The notes under the pieces are model-generated. The model saw only the letters and a list, made by a program, of their open reading frames with translations, was not told where the DNA came from and searched no databases. From assembly GCF_024662235.1 (NCBI RefSeq), contig NZ_CP096276.1, positions 5,208,001 to 5,272,000 on the forward strand: DNA of 64,000 nt. The letters run 5' to 3'. Origin of the DNA: Pimelobacter simplex. GTDB taxonomy: Bacteria > Actinomycetota > Actinomycetes > Propionibacteriales > Nocardioidaceae. This document shows positions 23,060-31,481 of this stretch, one piece after another (the first letter of the stretch is position 1; the number at the start of each line of letters is the position of its first letter). A program made the translations under genes and the position numbers.

Positions 23060-24442
23060 ATGGCCGGTCCCCTGCGCATCGTCGTGGTCGGCGGCGACGC
23101 CGCCGGCATGAGCGCCGCCCACCAGGCGCTGCGCGCGGCCAAGGCGACCGGTCGGGACGTCGAGGTCACCGTGATCGAGGCGACCGGGCACACGTCGTAC
23201 TCGGCGTGCGGGATCCCGTACTGGATCGCCGGTGACGTCGCCAGCGGCGACGACCTCGTCGCCCGTACCGCCGACGAGCACCGGGCCGCGGGCCTCGACC
23301 TGCGCCTGGGCACCCGGGTGGTCGCGATCGACCGCGAGCGCCGCACCGTCCGGTACGACGCCGCGGACGGCGCCGGTGAGCTGCCCTACGACGAGCTGGT
23401 GCTCGCGACCGGCGCGACGCCCGTCGTACCGGACTGGGCGCGCGCCGACGGCGCCCTGGTCACCGGCGTGCACCCGGTCAAGAACCTCGACGACGGCGCC
23501 GCCTGGCTCGACCTGCTCGCCGCTTCTGCCGGTCCGGCCGTGGTCGTGGGCGGCGGCTACATCGGCGTCGAGATGGCCGAGGCCCTGCTGCGCCGCGGCT
23601 TCGGCACCGCCCTGGTCACCCGGAGCCGGGTGATGAGCTCGCTCGACCCCGACCAGGGCGACCGGATCGAGAAGGCGATGGCCGGCGCCGGCGTCGCACT
23701 GCGCACGGGGCACACCGTCGAGCGTCTCGACCTCGACCCGGACGACGGCCGGGTCCGCGGCGTCGTCCTCGACTCCGGCGACCGCCTCGACGCGGCCCTG
23801 GTGGTGCTCGCGATCGGCGTCGAGCCGGCTACCGTCCTGGGTGCCGCCGCCGGCCTCCCCCTGGGCGAGTCCGGCGGCTACCTGCCCGACCCCGGCGGCC
23901 GGATCGCGCCCCACGTCTGGTCGGCGGGCGACTGCTGCGAGATCGAGCACCGCGTCTCCGGCCGGCGGGCCTTCCTGCCCCTCGGCACCCACGCCAACAA
24001 GCTCGGCCGCGTGGTCGGCGACAACCTCCTCGGCGCCGACCGCCGCTTCGGCGGCGCCACCGGCACCGCCATCACCCGCTTCGTGGCGGGCGACGTCCAC
24101 CTGGAGATCTCCCGCACCGGCCTCAGCACCGCCGAGGCCACCGCCGCCGGCCACGACGTCGCCTCGCTCGTCACCGAGGGCACCACGGCCAGCGGCTACA
24201 TGCCCGAGGCCGAGCCGATCGCGACCAAGGTGCTCGCCGACCGTCGTACCCGGCGGCTGCTGGGGGTCCAGATCGTCGGCGGCCCCGGCTCGGCCAAGCG
24301 CATCGACGCCGCCGCAGCCGCCCTGTGGGCCGAGCTCGACGTCGACGACCTGGCCGGCATGGATCTCGCCTACGCTCCGCCGTTCGCGACGGTGTGGGAC
24401 GCGCTGCAGATCGCGGCACGGCGGCTGGCCGAGCGGATCTGA
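23060..24442 (+). CDS. FAD-dependent pyridine nucleotide-disulfide oxidoreductase (CoA-disulfide reductase/NADH oxidase type)
   Basis: A 460-residue flavoprotein. The N-terminal FAD loop is VVVGGDAAGMSAA, the single redox Cys is C50 in SYSACGIPYW, the NAD(P)H loop is VVVGGGYIGVEMAEALL, the second FAD motif is WSAGDC, and the C-terminal dimer motif is DLAYAPPFATVWD. This pattern is that of CoA-disulfide reductases and related NADH oxidases, not of classical ferredoxin reductases. The gene starts 5 nt after the P450 stop. It may keep thiols reduced or feed electrons to the P450; the latter is speculation. Confidence 0.85.
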   Translation: MAGPLRIVVVGGDAAGMSAAHQALRAAKATGRDVEVTVIEATGHTSYSACGIPYWIAGDVASGDDLVARTADEHRAAGLDLRLGTRVVAIDRERRTVRYDAADGAGELPYDELVLATGATPVVPDWARADGALVTGVHPVKNLDDGAAWLDLLAASAGPAVVVGGGYIGVEMAEALLRRGFGTALVTRSRVMSSLDPDQGDRIEKAMAGAGVALRTGHTVERLDLDPDDGRVRGVVLDSGDRLDAALVVLAIGVEPATVLGAAAGLPLGESGGYLPDPGGRIAPHVWSAGDCCEIEHRVSGRRAFLPLGTHANKLGRVVGDNLLGADRRFGGATGTAITRFVAGDVHLEISRTGLSTAEATAAGHDVASLVTEGTTASGYMPEAEPIATKVLADRRTRRLLGVQIVGGPGSAKRIDAAAAALWAELDVDDLAGMDLAYAPPFATVWDALQIAARRLAERI

Positions 24443-24479
24443 GTCGATCCGCCCGGCCCGAGCCGTTCCTGGTGGATGC

Positions 24480-25280
24480 CTAGCGGCTGGTCGTCAGCCG
24501 GTACTGGCGCACCGCGAGCGGCGCGAACACCGCGATGATCCCGACCACCCAGATCAGCGTGTAGGCCACCGGGTGCTGCAGTGACCAGGCATCGGAGCCG
24601 GGGCCGACGCCGGTGTTGCCGAAGAGGTCGCGGCTGGCTTGGGTGACCGCGGAGACCGGGTTCCACTCGACCACCGGCTTGAGCACGCTGTTGAACGAGC
24701 TGGTCGGCACGAAGGCGTTCGAGACGAACGTCAGCGGCATGATCACGATGAACGACGCATTGTTGATCACCTCGACGCTCGGCACCATCAGCCCGACCCA
24801 CGCCATCACCCAGCTGATCGCGTAGCCGAACACCAGCAGCAGCGCGAAGCCGGCGAGCGCGTCGAGCGCGCCCTCGCGGATGCGCCAGCCGACGAGCAGG
24901 CCGGTCAGCGCCATGATGATCAGCGACAGGACGTTATAGACGACGTCGGACGACGTGCGCCCCACCAGCACGGCGGAATTGGACATCGGCAGCGACCGGA
25001 ACCGGTCGATGATGCCCTTCTGCATGTCCTCGGCCAGGCCGGCGCCGGTGAACGTCGCGCCGAAGACGATGGTCTGGCCGAAGATGCCGGCGATCAGCCA
25101 CTCGCGGTAGTTGACGCCGGGGGTGTCGATCGCGCCGCCGAAGACGTAGGCGAAGAGCAGCACGAACATGATCGGGCTGACCAGGACGAAGACCAGGATC
25201 TCGGGGACCCGGACGATCTTGATGAGGTTGCGCTGGGCGACCACCCAGCCGTCGCTGACGGCCTGCGTCATGGTGCTCAC
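24480..25280 (-). CDS. ABC-2 type transporter permease (DrrB-like)
   Basis: A 266-residue membrane protein with six hydrophobic segments of the ABC2_membrane family (WVVAQRNLIKIVRVPEILVF, FVLLFAYVFGGAI, then LIAGIFGQTIVFGATFTG and SNAFVPTSSFNSVLKPVVEW). GTG at 25280 is chosen because GGAGG lies 7 nt upstream and GTGA overlaps the ATPase stop; ATG at 25271 is the alternative. With the ATPase it forms a DrrAB-type exporter of drugs, lipids or polyketide-like molecules. Confidence 0.88.
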   Translation of the reverse strand: MSTMTQAVSDGWVVAQRNLIKIVRVPEILVFVLVSPIMFVLLFAYVFGGAIDTPGVNYREWLIAGIFGQTIVFGATFTGAGLAEDMQKGIIDRFRSLPMSNSAVLVGRTSSDVVYNVLSLIIMALTGLLVGWRIREGALDALAGFALLLVFGYAISWVMAWVGLMVPSVEVINNASFIVIMPLTFVSNAFVPTSSFNSVLKPVVEWNPVSAVTQASRDLFGNTGVGPGSDAWSLQHPVAYTLIWVVGIIAVFAPLAVRQYRLTTSR

Positions 25281-26263
25281 TGGGCGGCCTCCGTGCTCTC
25301 GTTGCGGTCCGTGCTGTCGTGGCTGTCGTGTCCGGTGAGGCTGAGGAAGACGTCGTCGAGGGTCGGTCGGCGCAGGCCGACGTCGAGCACCTTGACGGCC
25401 TCGCGCTCGAAGCCCTGGAGGACGCGCAGCAGGTCGCCGGCGGCCTCGTCGCCGACGGCGGCGCCGAGCTCGCGCCCGGCACTGGTGACCTGGACCTCGC
25501 CGACCGCGACCTCGTTGAGGATGCGGGTTGCGGCCTCGGTATCGGCCGCGTTGGTCAGGACGACCTCGATGCGCTGGCCGCCGGTCTGGGCCTTGAGCTC
25601 GTCGGCGGTGCCGTGGGCGATCTGGCGTCCGTGGTCGATGACGACGATGTCGTCGGCGAGGACGTCGGCCTCCTCGAGGTACTGCGTGGTGAGCAGCAGC
25701 GTGGCGCCCTCGCCGACCAGCTCGCGGATGACGTCCCACATGAGCTGGCGGCTGCGCGGGTCGAGCCCGGTGGTCGGCTCGTCGAGCACGATCACCGGCG
25801 GCGCGGCGACGAGCGCGCCGGCCAGGTCGAGGCGGCGGCGCTGGCCGCCGGAGTAGGTCTTGGTCGGCCGGCTCGCGAACTCGGTGAGGTCGAAGCGCTC
25901 GAGCAGCTCCTGTGCGCGGGCCCGCGCCCGCTGCCGGCCCAGGTGGTAGAGCCGGCCGATCATCACCAGGTTCTCGTACGCCGTGAGGTGCTCGTCGACC
26001 GCGGCGTACTGACCGGACAGGCCGATCTTGGCCTTGGCCGCCGCCGGCTCGGCCAGCACGTCGATGCCGGCCACGGTGGCGCTGCCCGCGTCGGGCTTGA
26101 GCAGCGTGGTCAGGCAGCGCACGGCGGTGGTCTTGCCGGCGCCGTTGGGCCCCAGGAGGGCCAGCACCTTGCCCTCGGGCACGGCCAGGTCGAGGCCGGC
26201 CAGGGCCTCGACTTCCTTGTAGCGCTTGACCAGTCCGGTCGCGCGGATCATCGGTTCGCTCAT
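25277..26263 (-). CDS. daunorubicin-resistance type ABC transporter ATP-binding protein (DrrA-like)
   Basis: A 328-residue ATPase. Walker A is GPNGAGKTT, the signature is YSGGQRRRLDLAGAL, Walker B is VIVLDEPTTGLDP, and the switch His region is LTTQYLEEAD (Gln-Tyr in place of the common H-loop, typical of DrrA). The C-terminal DUF4162-like domain ends with the DrrA marker LRRPTLDDVFLSLTG. ATG at 26263 has AGGA upstream; the longer open frame to 27022 runs over dps and is a shadow. The stop overlaps the permease start by 4 nt. Confidence 0.92.
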   Translation of the reverse strand: MSEPMIRATGLVKRYKEVEALAGLDLAVPEGKVLALLGPNGAGKTTAVRCLTTLLKPDAGSATVAGIDVLAEPAAAKAKIGLSGQYAAVDEHLTAYENLVMIGRLYHLGRQRARARAQELLERFDLTEFASRPTKTYSGGQRRRLDLAGALVAAPPVIVLDEPTTGLDPRSRQLMWDVIRELVGEGATLLLTTQYLEEADVLADDIVVIDHGRQIAHGTADELKAQTGGQRIEVVLTNAADTEAATRILNEVAVGEVQVTSAGRELGAAVGDEAAGDLLRVLQGFEREAVKVLDVGLRRPTLDDVFLSLTGHDSHDSTDRNESTEAAQ

Positions 26264-26367
26264 CGGTCCTGCGTCCCCTCGTGCCTCTCGGATGCCCTGT
26301 GCTTCGCACCCTAGAGACCGCCACCGACAACGGAATTCATCGCTCGCGCGGGCGCCGGGTGCGCAAT

Positions 26368-26386
26368 TGAGGCAAGGCTCGCTTTC
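26368..26386. promoter_or_regulatory. weak IdeR/DtxR-like iron-box candidate upstream of dps
   Basis: The 19-mer at 26368-26386 keeps the AGG-N2-AGGCT core of the actinobacterial iron-box consensus, but only about 12 of 19 positions match and the right half is poor. Listed because Dps is often iron-regulated. Confidence 0.2.
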
Positions 26387-26461
26387 CTGGAACGGTTCAA
26401 GAAAAGGTGGCAAGGTGGGTGTCACCGCAAACCAGAGAACGAACGAAAGGGAGCAATCTCC

Positions 26462-26995
26462 ATGGCCGCCACCGCGACCCAGCACCGCACCCGCCAGCAC
26501 GTCTCGCACCCCGCCTTCCGCGCCGACGAGACGCTCGCCGGTCACCTCCAGCAGGTCCTCGTCGACCTCAACGACCTCGCGCTCCAGGGCAAGCAGGCCC
26601 ACTGGAACGCCGTCGGCCCCAACTTCCGCGACCTGCACCTGCAGCTCGACGAGATCGTCGACGCCGCGCGTGAGTTCACCGACGACGTCGCCGAGCGGAT
26701 GCGCGCCCTCTACGTCGTCCCGGACGGCACCTCGGCCCGCACCGCCGCGCAGTCGAGCCTCCCCGCCTTCCCCGGCGGCGAGGTCGAGACCGGCGCCGCG
26801 ATCGACGCGATCGTCGCCTCCCTGTATGCCGTGGCCGGCACGGCCCGCCGCGTCCACGACGAGGTCGACGCCGCCGACCCGACCACGGCCGACCTGCTGC
26901 ACACGATCCTCGAGCGCGTCGAGCAGCTCGCCTGGCTGACCGACGCCGAGCGCCGTACGCCGGGCGCCTCGGTGCCGGAGGCGATCGTCGTCTGA
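26462..26995 (+). CDS. dps: Dps family DNA-protection/mini-ferritin protein
   Basis: A 177-residue four-helix Dps protein. The ferroxidase segment GKQAHWNAVGPNFRDLHLQL followed by DEIVD carries the His, Asp and Glu iron ligands shared between subunits. Dps dodecamers oxidise and store iron with peroxide and shield DNA. The N-terminal tail of about 20 residues is rich in His, Thr and Arg and could contact DNA. AAAGGGAG lies upstream of the ATG. The gene is divergent from the ABC exporter across 198 nt and is followed, 9 nt after the stop, by the palindrome controlling the next P450. Confidence 0.93.
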   Translation: MAATATQHRTRQHVSHPAFRADETLAGHLQQVLVDLNDLALQGKQAHWNAVGPNFRDLHLQLDEIVDAAREFTDDVAERMRALYVVPDGTSARTAAQSSLPAFPGGEVETGAAIDAIVASLYAVAGTARRVHDEVDAADPTTADLLHTILERVEQLAWLTDAERRTPGASVPEAIVV

Positions 26996-27003
26996 CGCAC
27001 CAC

Positions 27004-27056
27004 TAGACAGATCAGCCGACATGTCTCACTCTTGAGGCATGTCGGCTGAACTGTCT
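27004..27056. promoter_or_regulatory. 52-bp near-perfect palindrome enclosing the P450-TetR promoter
   Basis: Arms of 24 nt (27005-27028 and 27033-27056) surround a 4-nt centre, CTCT; 22 of 24 positions pair, with one mismatch and one G-T. A promoter fits exactly inside: TAGACA (27004-27009), 17-nt spacer, CACTCT (27027-27032), 6 nt, then ATG at 27039, so the mRNA would be leaderless. This fits a double TetR operator for the regulator encoded two genes on. As RNA from upstream it would also hide the P450 start. Confidence 0.7.
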
Positions 27057-28247
27057 CATGACCACGGCTATCGCCCGGGCGGCGGCGCCGCCTGGCGCGA
27101 GCCGTGGTCCGGCTACGCCTGGCTGCGCGAGCACGACCCCGTCCACCACGTGGTGCCCGCGGGCCGCCCCGAGCACGACCACTACGTGCTCTCCCGCCAC
27201 GCCGACGTGCTCGCCGCGGCGGTCGACACCACGACGTACTCCAGCGCGGCCGGCCTCACCGTCGAGTACGGCGAGCTCGAGCGGATCGGCCTGGCCGACA
27301 ACCCGCCGTTCGTGATGACCGACCCGCCGGTGCACACGACCTTCCGCAAGCTCGTGGCCCGCGGGTTCACCCCGCGCCAGGTGCGCGACGTCGAGCCGGC
27401 GGTGCGCGCGTTCGTGGTCGAGCGGCTCGACCGGCTGCGCGCGGCCGGCGGCGGCGACGTCGTCACCGAGCTGTTCAAGCCGCTGCCGAGCCTCGTCGTG
27501 GGCCACTACCTCGGTGTCCCGCCCGAGGACCAGGGCCGCTTCGACGACTGGAGCGGCGCGATCGTCGCGGCCAACGTGGCCGGCGAGGGTGCGGGCGCCG
27601 CCGACGACGCGGCCGGCGCGACCATCGAGATGATGGGCTACTTCACCGCCCTGGCCGAGCGCCGGCGCCACGACCCGGGCGACGACACGGTCTCCCAGCT
27701 GGTCCAGGCGGACGTCGACCTGCTCTCCGTCCTCGCCTTCGTCTTCACGATGGTGGCCGGCGGCAACGACACCTCGACCGGCGCCCTCGGCGGCGCGGTC
27801 CAGCTGCTCGCCGAGCGACCCGACCAGCGCGCGCTCCTCGCCGCCGACCCCGACCTCCTGCCCGACGCCGTCGAGGAGTTCCTCCGGCTCACCTCGCCGG
27901 TCCAGGGCCTGGCCCGGACGACGACCCGCGACGTCACGCTGCACGACACCGTCATCCCCGCGGGCCGCAAGGTGCTCCTGCTCTACGGCGCCGGCAACCG
28001 CGACCCGCGCAAGTACGGCCCCGACGCCGAGCACCTCGACGTCCGGCGCCGCCCGACCCAGATCCTCAGCTTCAGCCAGGGCCACCACCACTGCCTCGGC
28101 GCGGCCGCCGCGCGGCTCCAGATCACCGTCGCGCTCCAGGAGCTCCTCGCCCGGATCCCCGACTTCGCCGTCGACCACGACGCCGTCACCTGGGCGCCCG
28201 GCCCCTACGTACGCCGCCCGCTCTCGGTCCCGCTGGTCGTGGCCTGA
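27039..28247 (+). CDS. cytochrome P450
   Basis: A 402-residue soluble P450. The I-helix motif is VAGGNDTSTGALG, the K-helix ExxR is EEFLRLTSPV, and the heme loop is FSQGHHHCLGAAAARLQ with ligand C352. The early DPPVHTTFRKLVARGFTP segment (C-helix WxxxR region) is typical of CYP families acting on sterols, terpenes or fatty acids, but the substrate is open. The ATG at 27039 lies in the right arm of a large palindrome with a leaderless promoter. A TetR gene starts 2 nt after the stop, pointing to an autoregulated P450-repressor operon. It shares no close identity with the P450 at 21726. Confidence 0.92.
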   Translation: MSAELSHDHGYRPGGGAAWREPWSGYAWLREHDPVHHVVPAGRPEHDHYVLSRHADVLAAAVDTTTYSSAAGLTVEYGELERIGLADNPPFVMTDPPVHTTFRKLVARGFTPRQVRDVEPAVRAFVVERLDRLRAAGGGDVVTELFKPLPSLVVGHYLGVPPEDQGRFDDWSGAIVAANVAGEGAGAADDAAGATIEMMGYFTALAERRRHDPGDDTVSQLVQADVDLLSVLAFVFTMVAGGNDTSTGALGGAVQLLAERPDQRALLAADPDLLPDAVEEFLRLTSPVQGLARTTTRDVTLHDTVIPAGRKVLLLYGAGNRDPRKYGPDAEHLDVRRRPTQILSFSQGHHHCLGAAAARLQITVALQELLARIPDFAVDHDAVTWAPGPYVRRPLSVPLVVA

Positions 28248-28248
28248 G

Positions 28249-28779
28249 GTGAGCGCCGCCTGGGTCGACCGCCGTACGGCGGCGGAGGAGCGGATCCTCG
28301 ACGCCGCGGGCGAGCTCTTCGCCGCCGCCGGTGCCGCCGGTGTCGACGGTGTCGCCATGGGCCGGATCGCCACCGCGGCGGGCTGCTCGCGCGCCACGCT
28401 CTACCGCTACTTCCCCGACCGGCCTGCGCTGCAGCGGGCGTTCGTGCAGCGTGAGGCGGTCCGGGTGGGGGCGCTCGTCGCCGCCGACGGGGCCGCCACC
28501 GTCACCGACGCCGTGCTGTCGGCGCTGCGCCACGTGCGTGCCGCGCCCACGCTGGCCGCCTGGTTCCGCGCGGGGGACGCCGGACGCGCTGCCGGACTGG
28601 CCCACGACTCCGAGGTCATCGCCGCGCTCGGGCTGACCGTGGTGGCCGACCGGGACGCGGCGCAGTGGCTGGTCCGGGTGATCGTGTCGCTGCTGACCGT
28701 GCCGGGTGGCGACGAGGACGCCGAACGCCGGCTGGTCGAGCGGTTCGTCGTACCGGTGATCGCCCTGGGTAGCCCCTGA
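28249..28779 (+). CDS. TetR family transcriptional regulator
   Basis: A 176-residue TetR repressor. The N-terminal HTH is clear (RILDAAGELFAAAG, then MGRIATAAGCSRATLYRYFP). The C-terminal ligand domain is short and unassigned. The GTG start at 28249 follows the P450 stop at once (GAGGTGAG), so the genes are co-transcribed. It is the obvious candidate to bind the 52-bp palindrome at 27005-27056 and to respond to the P450 substrate or product. Confidence 0.88.
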   Translation: MSAAWVDRRTAAEERILDAAGELFAAAGAAGVDGVAMGRIATAAGCSRATLYRYFPDRPALQRAFVQREAVRVGALVAADGAATVTDAVLSALRHVRAAPTLAAWFRAGDAGRAAGLAHDSEVIAALGLTVVADRDAAQWLVRVIVSLLTVPGGDEDAERRLVERFVVPVIALGSP

Positions 28780-28829
28780 TCGGTCCCTGGCCGGCCCCTG
28801 AGCCGCCCGGGAATGCGCCCGATCTCCCC

Positions 28830-28835
28830 TACGGT
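28830..28835 (+). promoter_or_regulatory. -10 hexamer TACGGT before the AarF-like gene (leaderless type)
   Basis: TACGGT is followed by 7 nt and GTG at 28843. This supports 28843 as start instead of the upstream ATG at 28813. Confidence 0.4.
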
Positions 28836-28842
28836 GGTGCCC

Positions 28843-30810
28843 GTGGCAGCGGTGGTCTGGGTCTACACGGTTCTGACGAGCCTCGTGCTGGCGATCGGCC
28901 TCGGGGCGGTGATCCGGCGGATCCTCGGCGCCCGGGTCGGCTGGCTGCGCACCGTGCTGGTGGCGTGGATCGCCCTCCTGGTGGGGATCCCGGTCACCGG
29001 CAAGCTGGCGGTCACCGCCGGCGTCGGTACGTCGAGCGGCGAGCTGACGACGTCCCAGGGGACGGCGATCGCCTTCATCCTGGTCAGCTGCCTGTGGGTC
29101 TTCGCGGCCGCGCTGGCGGTCGTCATGCTGACCGAGGTGCTGCTCCCGTCGGGCACGGTGCCAGGCCCCGGCGAGGTCGTCGGCCGGACCCGCTCGTGGG
29201 CCCGCCGGACCCGGCGCTACCTCCAGATCGCCCGTGCCGCCACCGGTTCAGGGCTCGGTGCTGTGCTGCGCGGCGGACCGTCGTCGGCCTCCTTCGGCCC
29301 GGCCCTCGCGTCGGTCTTCAACAAGTCCGGCGTCACCTTCGTCAAGCTCGGCCAGATCCTCGCCACCCGCGACGACCTGCTCCCGGCCGACACCACGCGT
29401 GCCCTCGCGACGCTCCAGTCCGACGCCGACCCCGAGCCGTACGACGCCGTGGCCGGCACCATCGCGGCCGAGCTCGGCGGCCGGCCCGACGCCCTCTTCG
29501 CGACGTTCGACGTCGTTCCCCTCGCCGCCGCGTCCGTGGCGCAGGTGCACACCGCGACCACCCACGACGGCCGCGACGTCGTCGTGAAGGTGCAGCGCAG
29601 CAAGGCGCGGCGCCAGGTCGAGGTCGACACCGAGATCCTGCTCCGGCTCGCCCGGACCGCTGAGCAGCGCTGGCCCTGGGCCCGCGACATGACGGTCTCC
29701 CGGCTCGCCGCCGGGCTCGCGCAGTCGCTGCGCGAGGAGCTCGACTACCGCATCGAGGCCGAGCGCACGGCGTCCGGCGCCGCGGCCCTCCGCGGTCGCG
29801 ACGACATCGTCGTCCCCGCGGTCGACCTCGGGCTCAGCACCCGCCGGGTGCTCGTCATGGAGCGGCTGCACGGCGTACCGCTCTCGGCGGGGGACGCCGC
29901 CGTCGCCGGCCTCGACCCCGAGCGCCGTACCCACCTCGCGGAGACCCTCATCGGCGCGCTGCTCGACACGGTCTTCGTCAGCGGCTTCTTCCACGCCGAC
30001 CTGCACCCCGGCAACATCCTCGTCCTGGACGACGGCCGGCTGGGCCTGCTCGACTTCGGTGCCGTCGGCATCCTCGACAGCGAGACCCGCCAGCTCCTCG
30101 CCCTGCTGCTCTTCGCGATCCTCAGCGACGACGCGGTGTCCGCGGTCGACGCGATGGCGCTCGCGTTCGACGTACCGGACGACCTCGACGTGCCCCTCCT
30201 GCGCCGCGAGCTCGGCCGCGAGATCGCCGCCCTGCAGCTCCAGGACACCATCAGCGGCGACACCTTCGCCCGCATCTTCGCGGTCCTGCGCCGCCACGGC
30301 ATCGGCGTCCCCGGCGACGTCGCGGCCGCCTTCCGGACCCTCACCTCCGTCGAGGCCGCCGTCACCCTCCTCGACCCCACCAACAGCCTGCTGTCGTCGG
30401 CCCGCGACCAGCTCCCGTCCCTCCTGCGCCGCCTCGCCGCCCCCCAGCGCCTCGCCGCCCAGGCCGCCAGCCAGGCCGGCGTCGTCGCCGCCATCGCCCG
30501 CCGCCTCCCCGAACGCCTCGAGCACGTCACCGGCGCCCTCAGCGACGGCACCTTCACCGTCCGCACCCGCGCCTTCGGCGACGCCGAGGACCGCGCCTGG
30601 CTCCGCGACCAGGTCAACAACGGCCTGGCCGCCGCCTTCGGCATCACCGCCTGCGTCCTCGCCGTCCTGCTCGCCCTCAGCGACAACGGACCCCGGCTCA
30701 CCGACGACCTGTCGTTGTTCGGGCTGCTGGCGCTGGCACTGGGGTTCTGCGGGGTCACGCTGGCGCTGCGGGTCGTCGTGCGGTTGTTCCAGCGGCGCGA
30801 GAGCCCCTAG
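28843..30810 (+). CDS. AarF/UbiB/ABC1 family atypical kinase-like protein
   Basis: A 655-residue protein with three N-terminal transmembrane segments (about residues 1-120), the UbiB/ABC1 kinase-like fold, and two C-terminal membrane helices. Family motifs: [15 protein letters not shown] (the KxGQ motif), [10 protein letters not shown] (Ala-rich loop), [20 protein letters not shown] and LLDFGAVG. Members support quinone or lipid homeostasis through ATPase activity. The added N-terminal membrane part is unusual against UbiB, which has only C-terminal helices. GTG at 28843 is chosen from the -10 spacing; ATG at 28813 is possible. It ends 1 nt before the vapB operator hairpin. Confidence 0.85.
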   Translation: MAAVVWVYTVLTSLVLAIGLGAVIRRILGARVGWLRTVLVAWIALLVGIPVTGKLAVTAGVGTSSGELTTSQGTAIAFILVSCLWVFAAALAVVMLTEVLLPSGTVPGPGEVVGRTRSWARRTRRYLQIARAATGSGLGAVLRGGPSSASFGPALASVFNKSGVTFVKLGQILATRDDLLPADTTRALATLQSDADPEPYDAVAGTIAAELGGRPDALFATFDVVPLAAASVAQVHTATTHDGRDVVVKVQRSKARRQVEVDTEILLRLARTAEQRWPWARDMTVSRLAAGLAQSLREELDYRIEAERTASGAAALRGRDDIVVPAVDLGLSTRRVLVMERLHGVPLSAGDAAVAGLDPERRTHLAETLIGALLDTVFVSGFFHADLHPGNILVLDDGRLGLLDFGAVGILDSETRQLLALLLFAILSDDAVSAVDAMALAFDVPDDLDVPLLRRELGREIAALQLQDTISGDTFARIFAVLRRHGIGVPGDVAAAFRTLTSVEAAVTLLDPTNSLLSSARDQLPSLLRRLAAPQRLAAQAASQAGVVAAIARRLPERLEHVTGALSDGTFTVRTRAFGDAEDRAWLRDQVNNGLAAAFGITACVLAVLLALSDNGPRLTDDLSLFGLLALALGFCGVTLALRVVVRLFQRRESP

Positions 30811-30811
30811 T

Positions 30812-30839
30812 CCTCCTGATATCCTTCGATATCAGGAGG
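30812..30839. promoter_or_regulatory. 28-bp palindrome (12-bp arms) that contains the vapB ribosome-binding site
   Basis: CCTCCTGATATC (30812-30823), CTTC loop, GATATCAGGAGG (30828-30839): perfect arms. AGGAGG at 30834-30839 is the Shine-Dalgarno of vapB (7-nt spacing to 30847). As DNA it is a fitting VapBC autoregulatory operator; as RNA read through from the AarF-like gene it would fold and hide the ribosome-binding site. Confidence 0.7.
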
Positions 30840-30846
30840 TGGCGCG

Positions 30847-31074
30847 ATGACTGACCTGCTCATTCGGAACGTGCCCGACGAGGACCTGCGGCGGATCGAC
30901 GACAAGGCTCGTCGGCTCGGCCTGTCACGGGCCGACTACTTCCGTCGGCTGATCCTCCAGGAGGCGGCGCGCGGGGTCGACGACGCCGAACCGGGCACCG
31001 ACGTCTTCGCGCGGTTCGCGGACCTCGCCCAGGACCTCGGCGACGACGACGTCATGAGGGACGCCTGGTCATGA
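30847..31074 (+). CDS. vapB: VapB-type antitoxin (ribbon-helix-helix)
   Basis: A 75-residue antitoxin. The N-terminal half ([20 protein letters not shown] then [13 protein letters not shown]) is a ribbon-helix-helix/CopG-type DNA-binding fold; the acidic C-terminal tail ([15 protein letters not shown]) would wrap the toxin. A perfect AGGAGG ribosome-binding site lies inside the operator palindrome. The stop overlaps the toxin start by 4 nt. It should repress its own operon as a complex with the toxin. Confidence 0.87.
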   Translation: MTDLLIRNVPDEDLRRIDDKARRLGLSRADYFRRLILQEAARGVDDAEPGTDVFARFADLAQDLGDDDVMRDAWS

Positions 31075-31481
31075 CCGACTGGCTCATCGACAAGTCCGCC
31101 CTCGTCCGGCTGGCGCACGCTGCCGAGCGCGACGAGTGGCGCGAGCGCTGCCGCCGGGGTCTGGTCCGGATCACCTCGCCGACGCTGCTCGAGGCGGGCT
31201 TCTCCGCACGATCGGCCGACGACTGGCAGGCGCTGGTCGCCGGTCCGCCCGTGTCGTGGTTCCCCGTCGAGTACCTCACCCCCGCCATCGAGCGCCGTGC
31301 GCTCGACGTCCAGCGCATCCTCGCGGCGCGTGGCCAGCACCGCGCCCCGTCGGTGCCCGACCTGCTGATCGCCGCGACGGCCGAGCTGGCGGGGCTCGTC
31401 GTCCTCCACCTCGACAAGGACTTCGAGCTCATCGCCGACGTCACCGGTCAGCAGGTCGAGCGCCTCGGCCTCACTGCGTGA
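31071..31481 (+). CDS. vapC: VapC-type PIN-domain toxin (ribonuclease)
   Basis: A 136-residue PIN-domain nuclease. The first catalytic Asp is in [10 protein letters not shown], the conserved Glu in [12 protein letters not shown], the central Asp in [14 protein letters not shown], and the final acidic residues in [11 protein letters not shown]. VapC toxins cut tRNA or rRNA when the antitoxin is lost. ATGA overlap couples it to vapB. Its 3' end overlaps that of the convergent sulfatase gene by 11 nt. Confidence 0.9.
   Translation: MTDWLIDKSALVRLAHAAERDEWRERCRRGLVRITSPTLLEAGFSARSADDWQALVAGPPVSWFPVEYLTPAIERRALDVQRILAARGQHRAPSVPDLLIAATAELAGLVVLHLDKDFELIADVTGQQVERLGLTA

Noticed and set aside
23060..24442. 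Ferredoxin reductase for the adjacent P450
   Set aside because: The redox-active Cys motif and C-terminal dimer motif match the CoA-disulfide reductase/NADH oxidase group instead.
27005..27056. Rho-independent terminator of dps
   Set aside because: It is close to the dps stop and could fold, but there is no U-tract and a complete promoter with start codon lies inside it, so an operator is the better reading.
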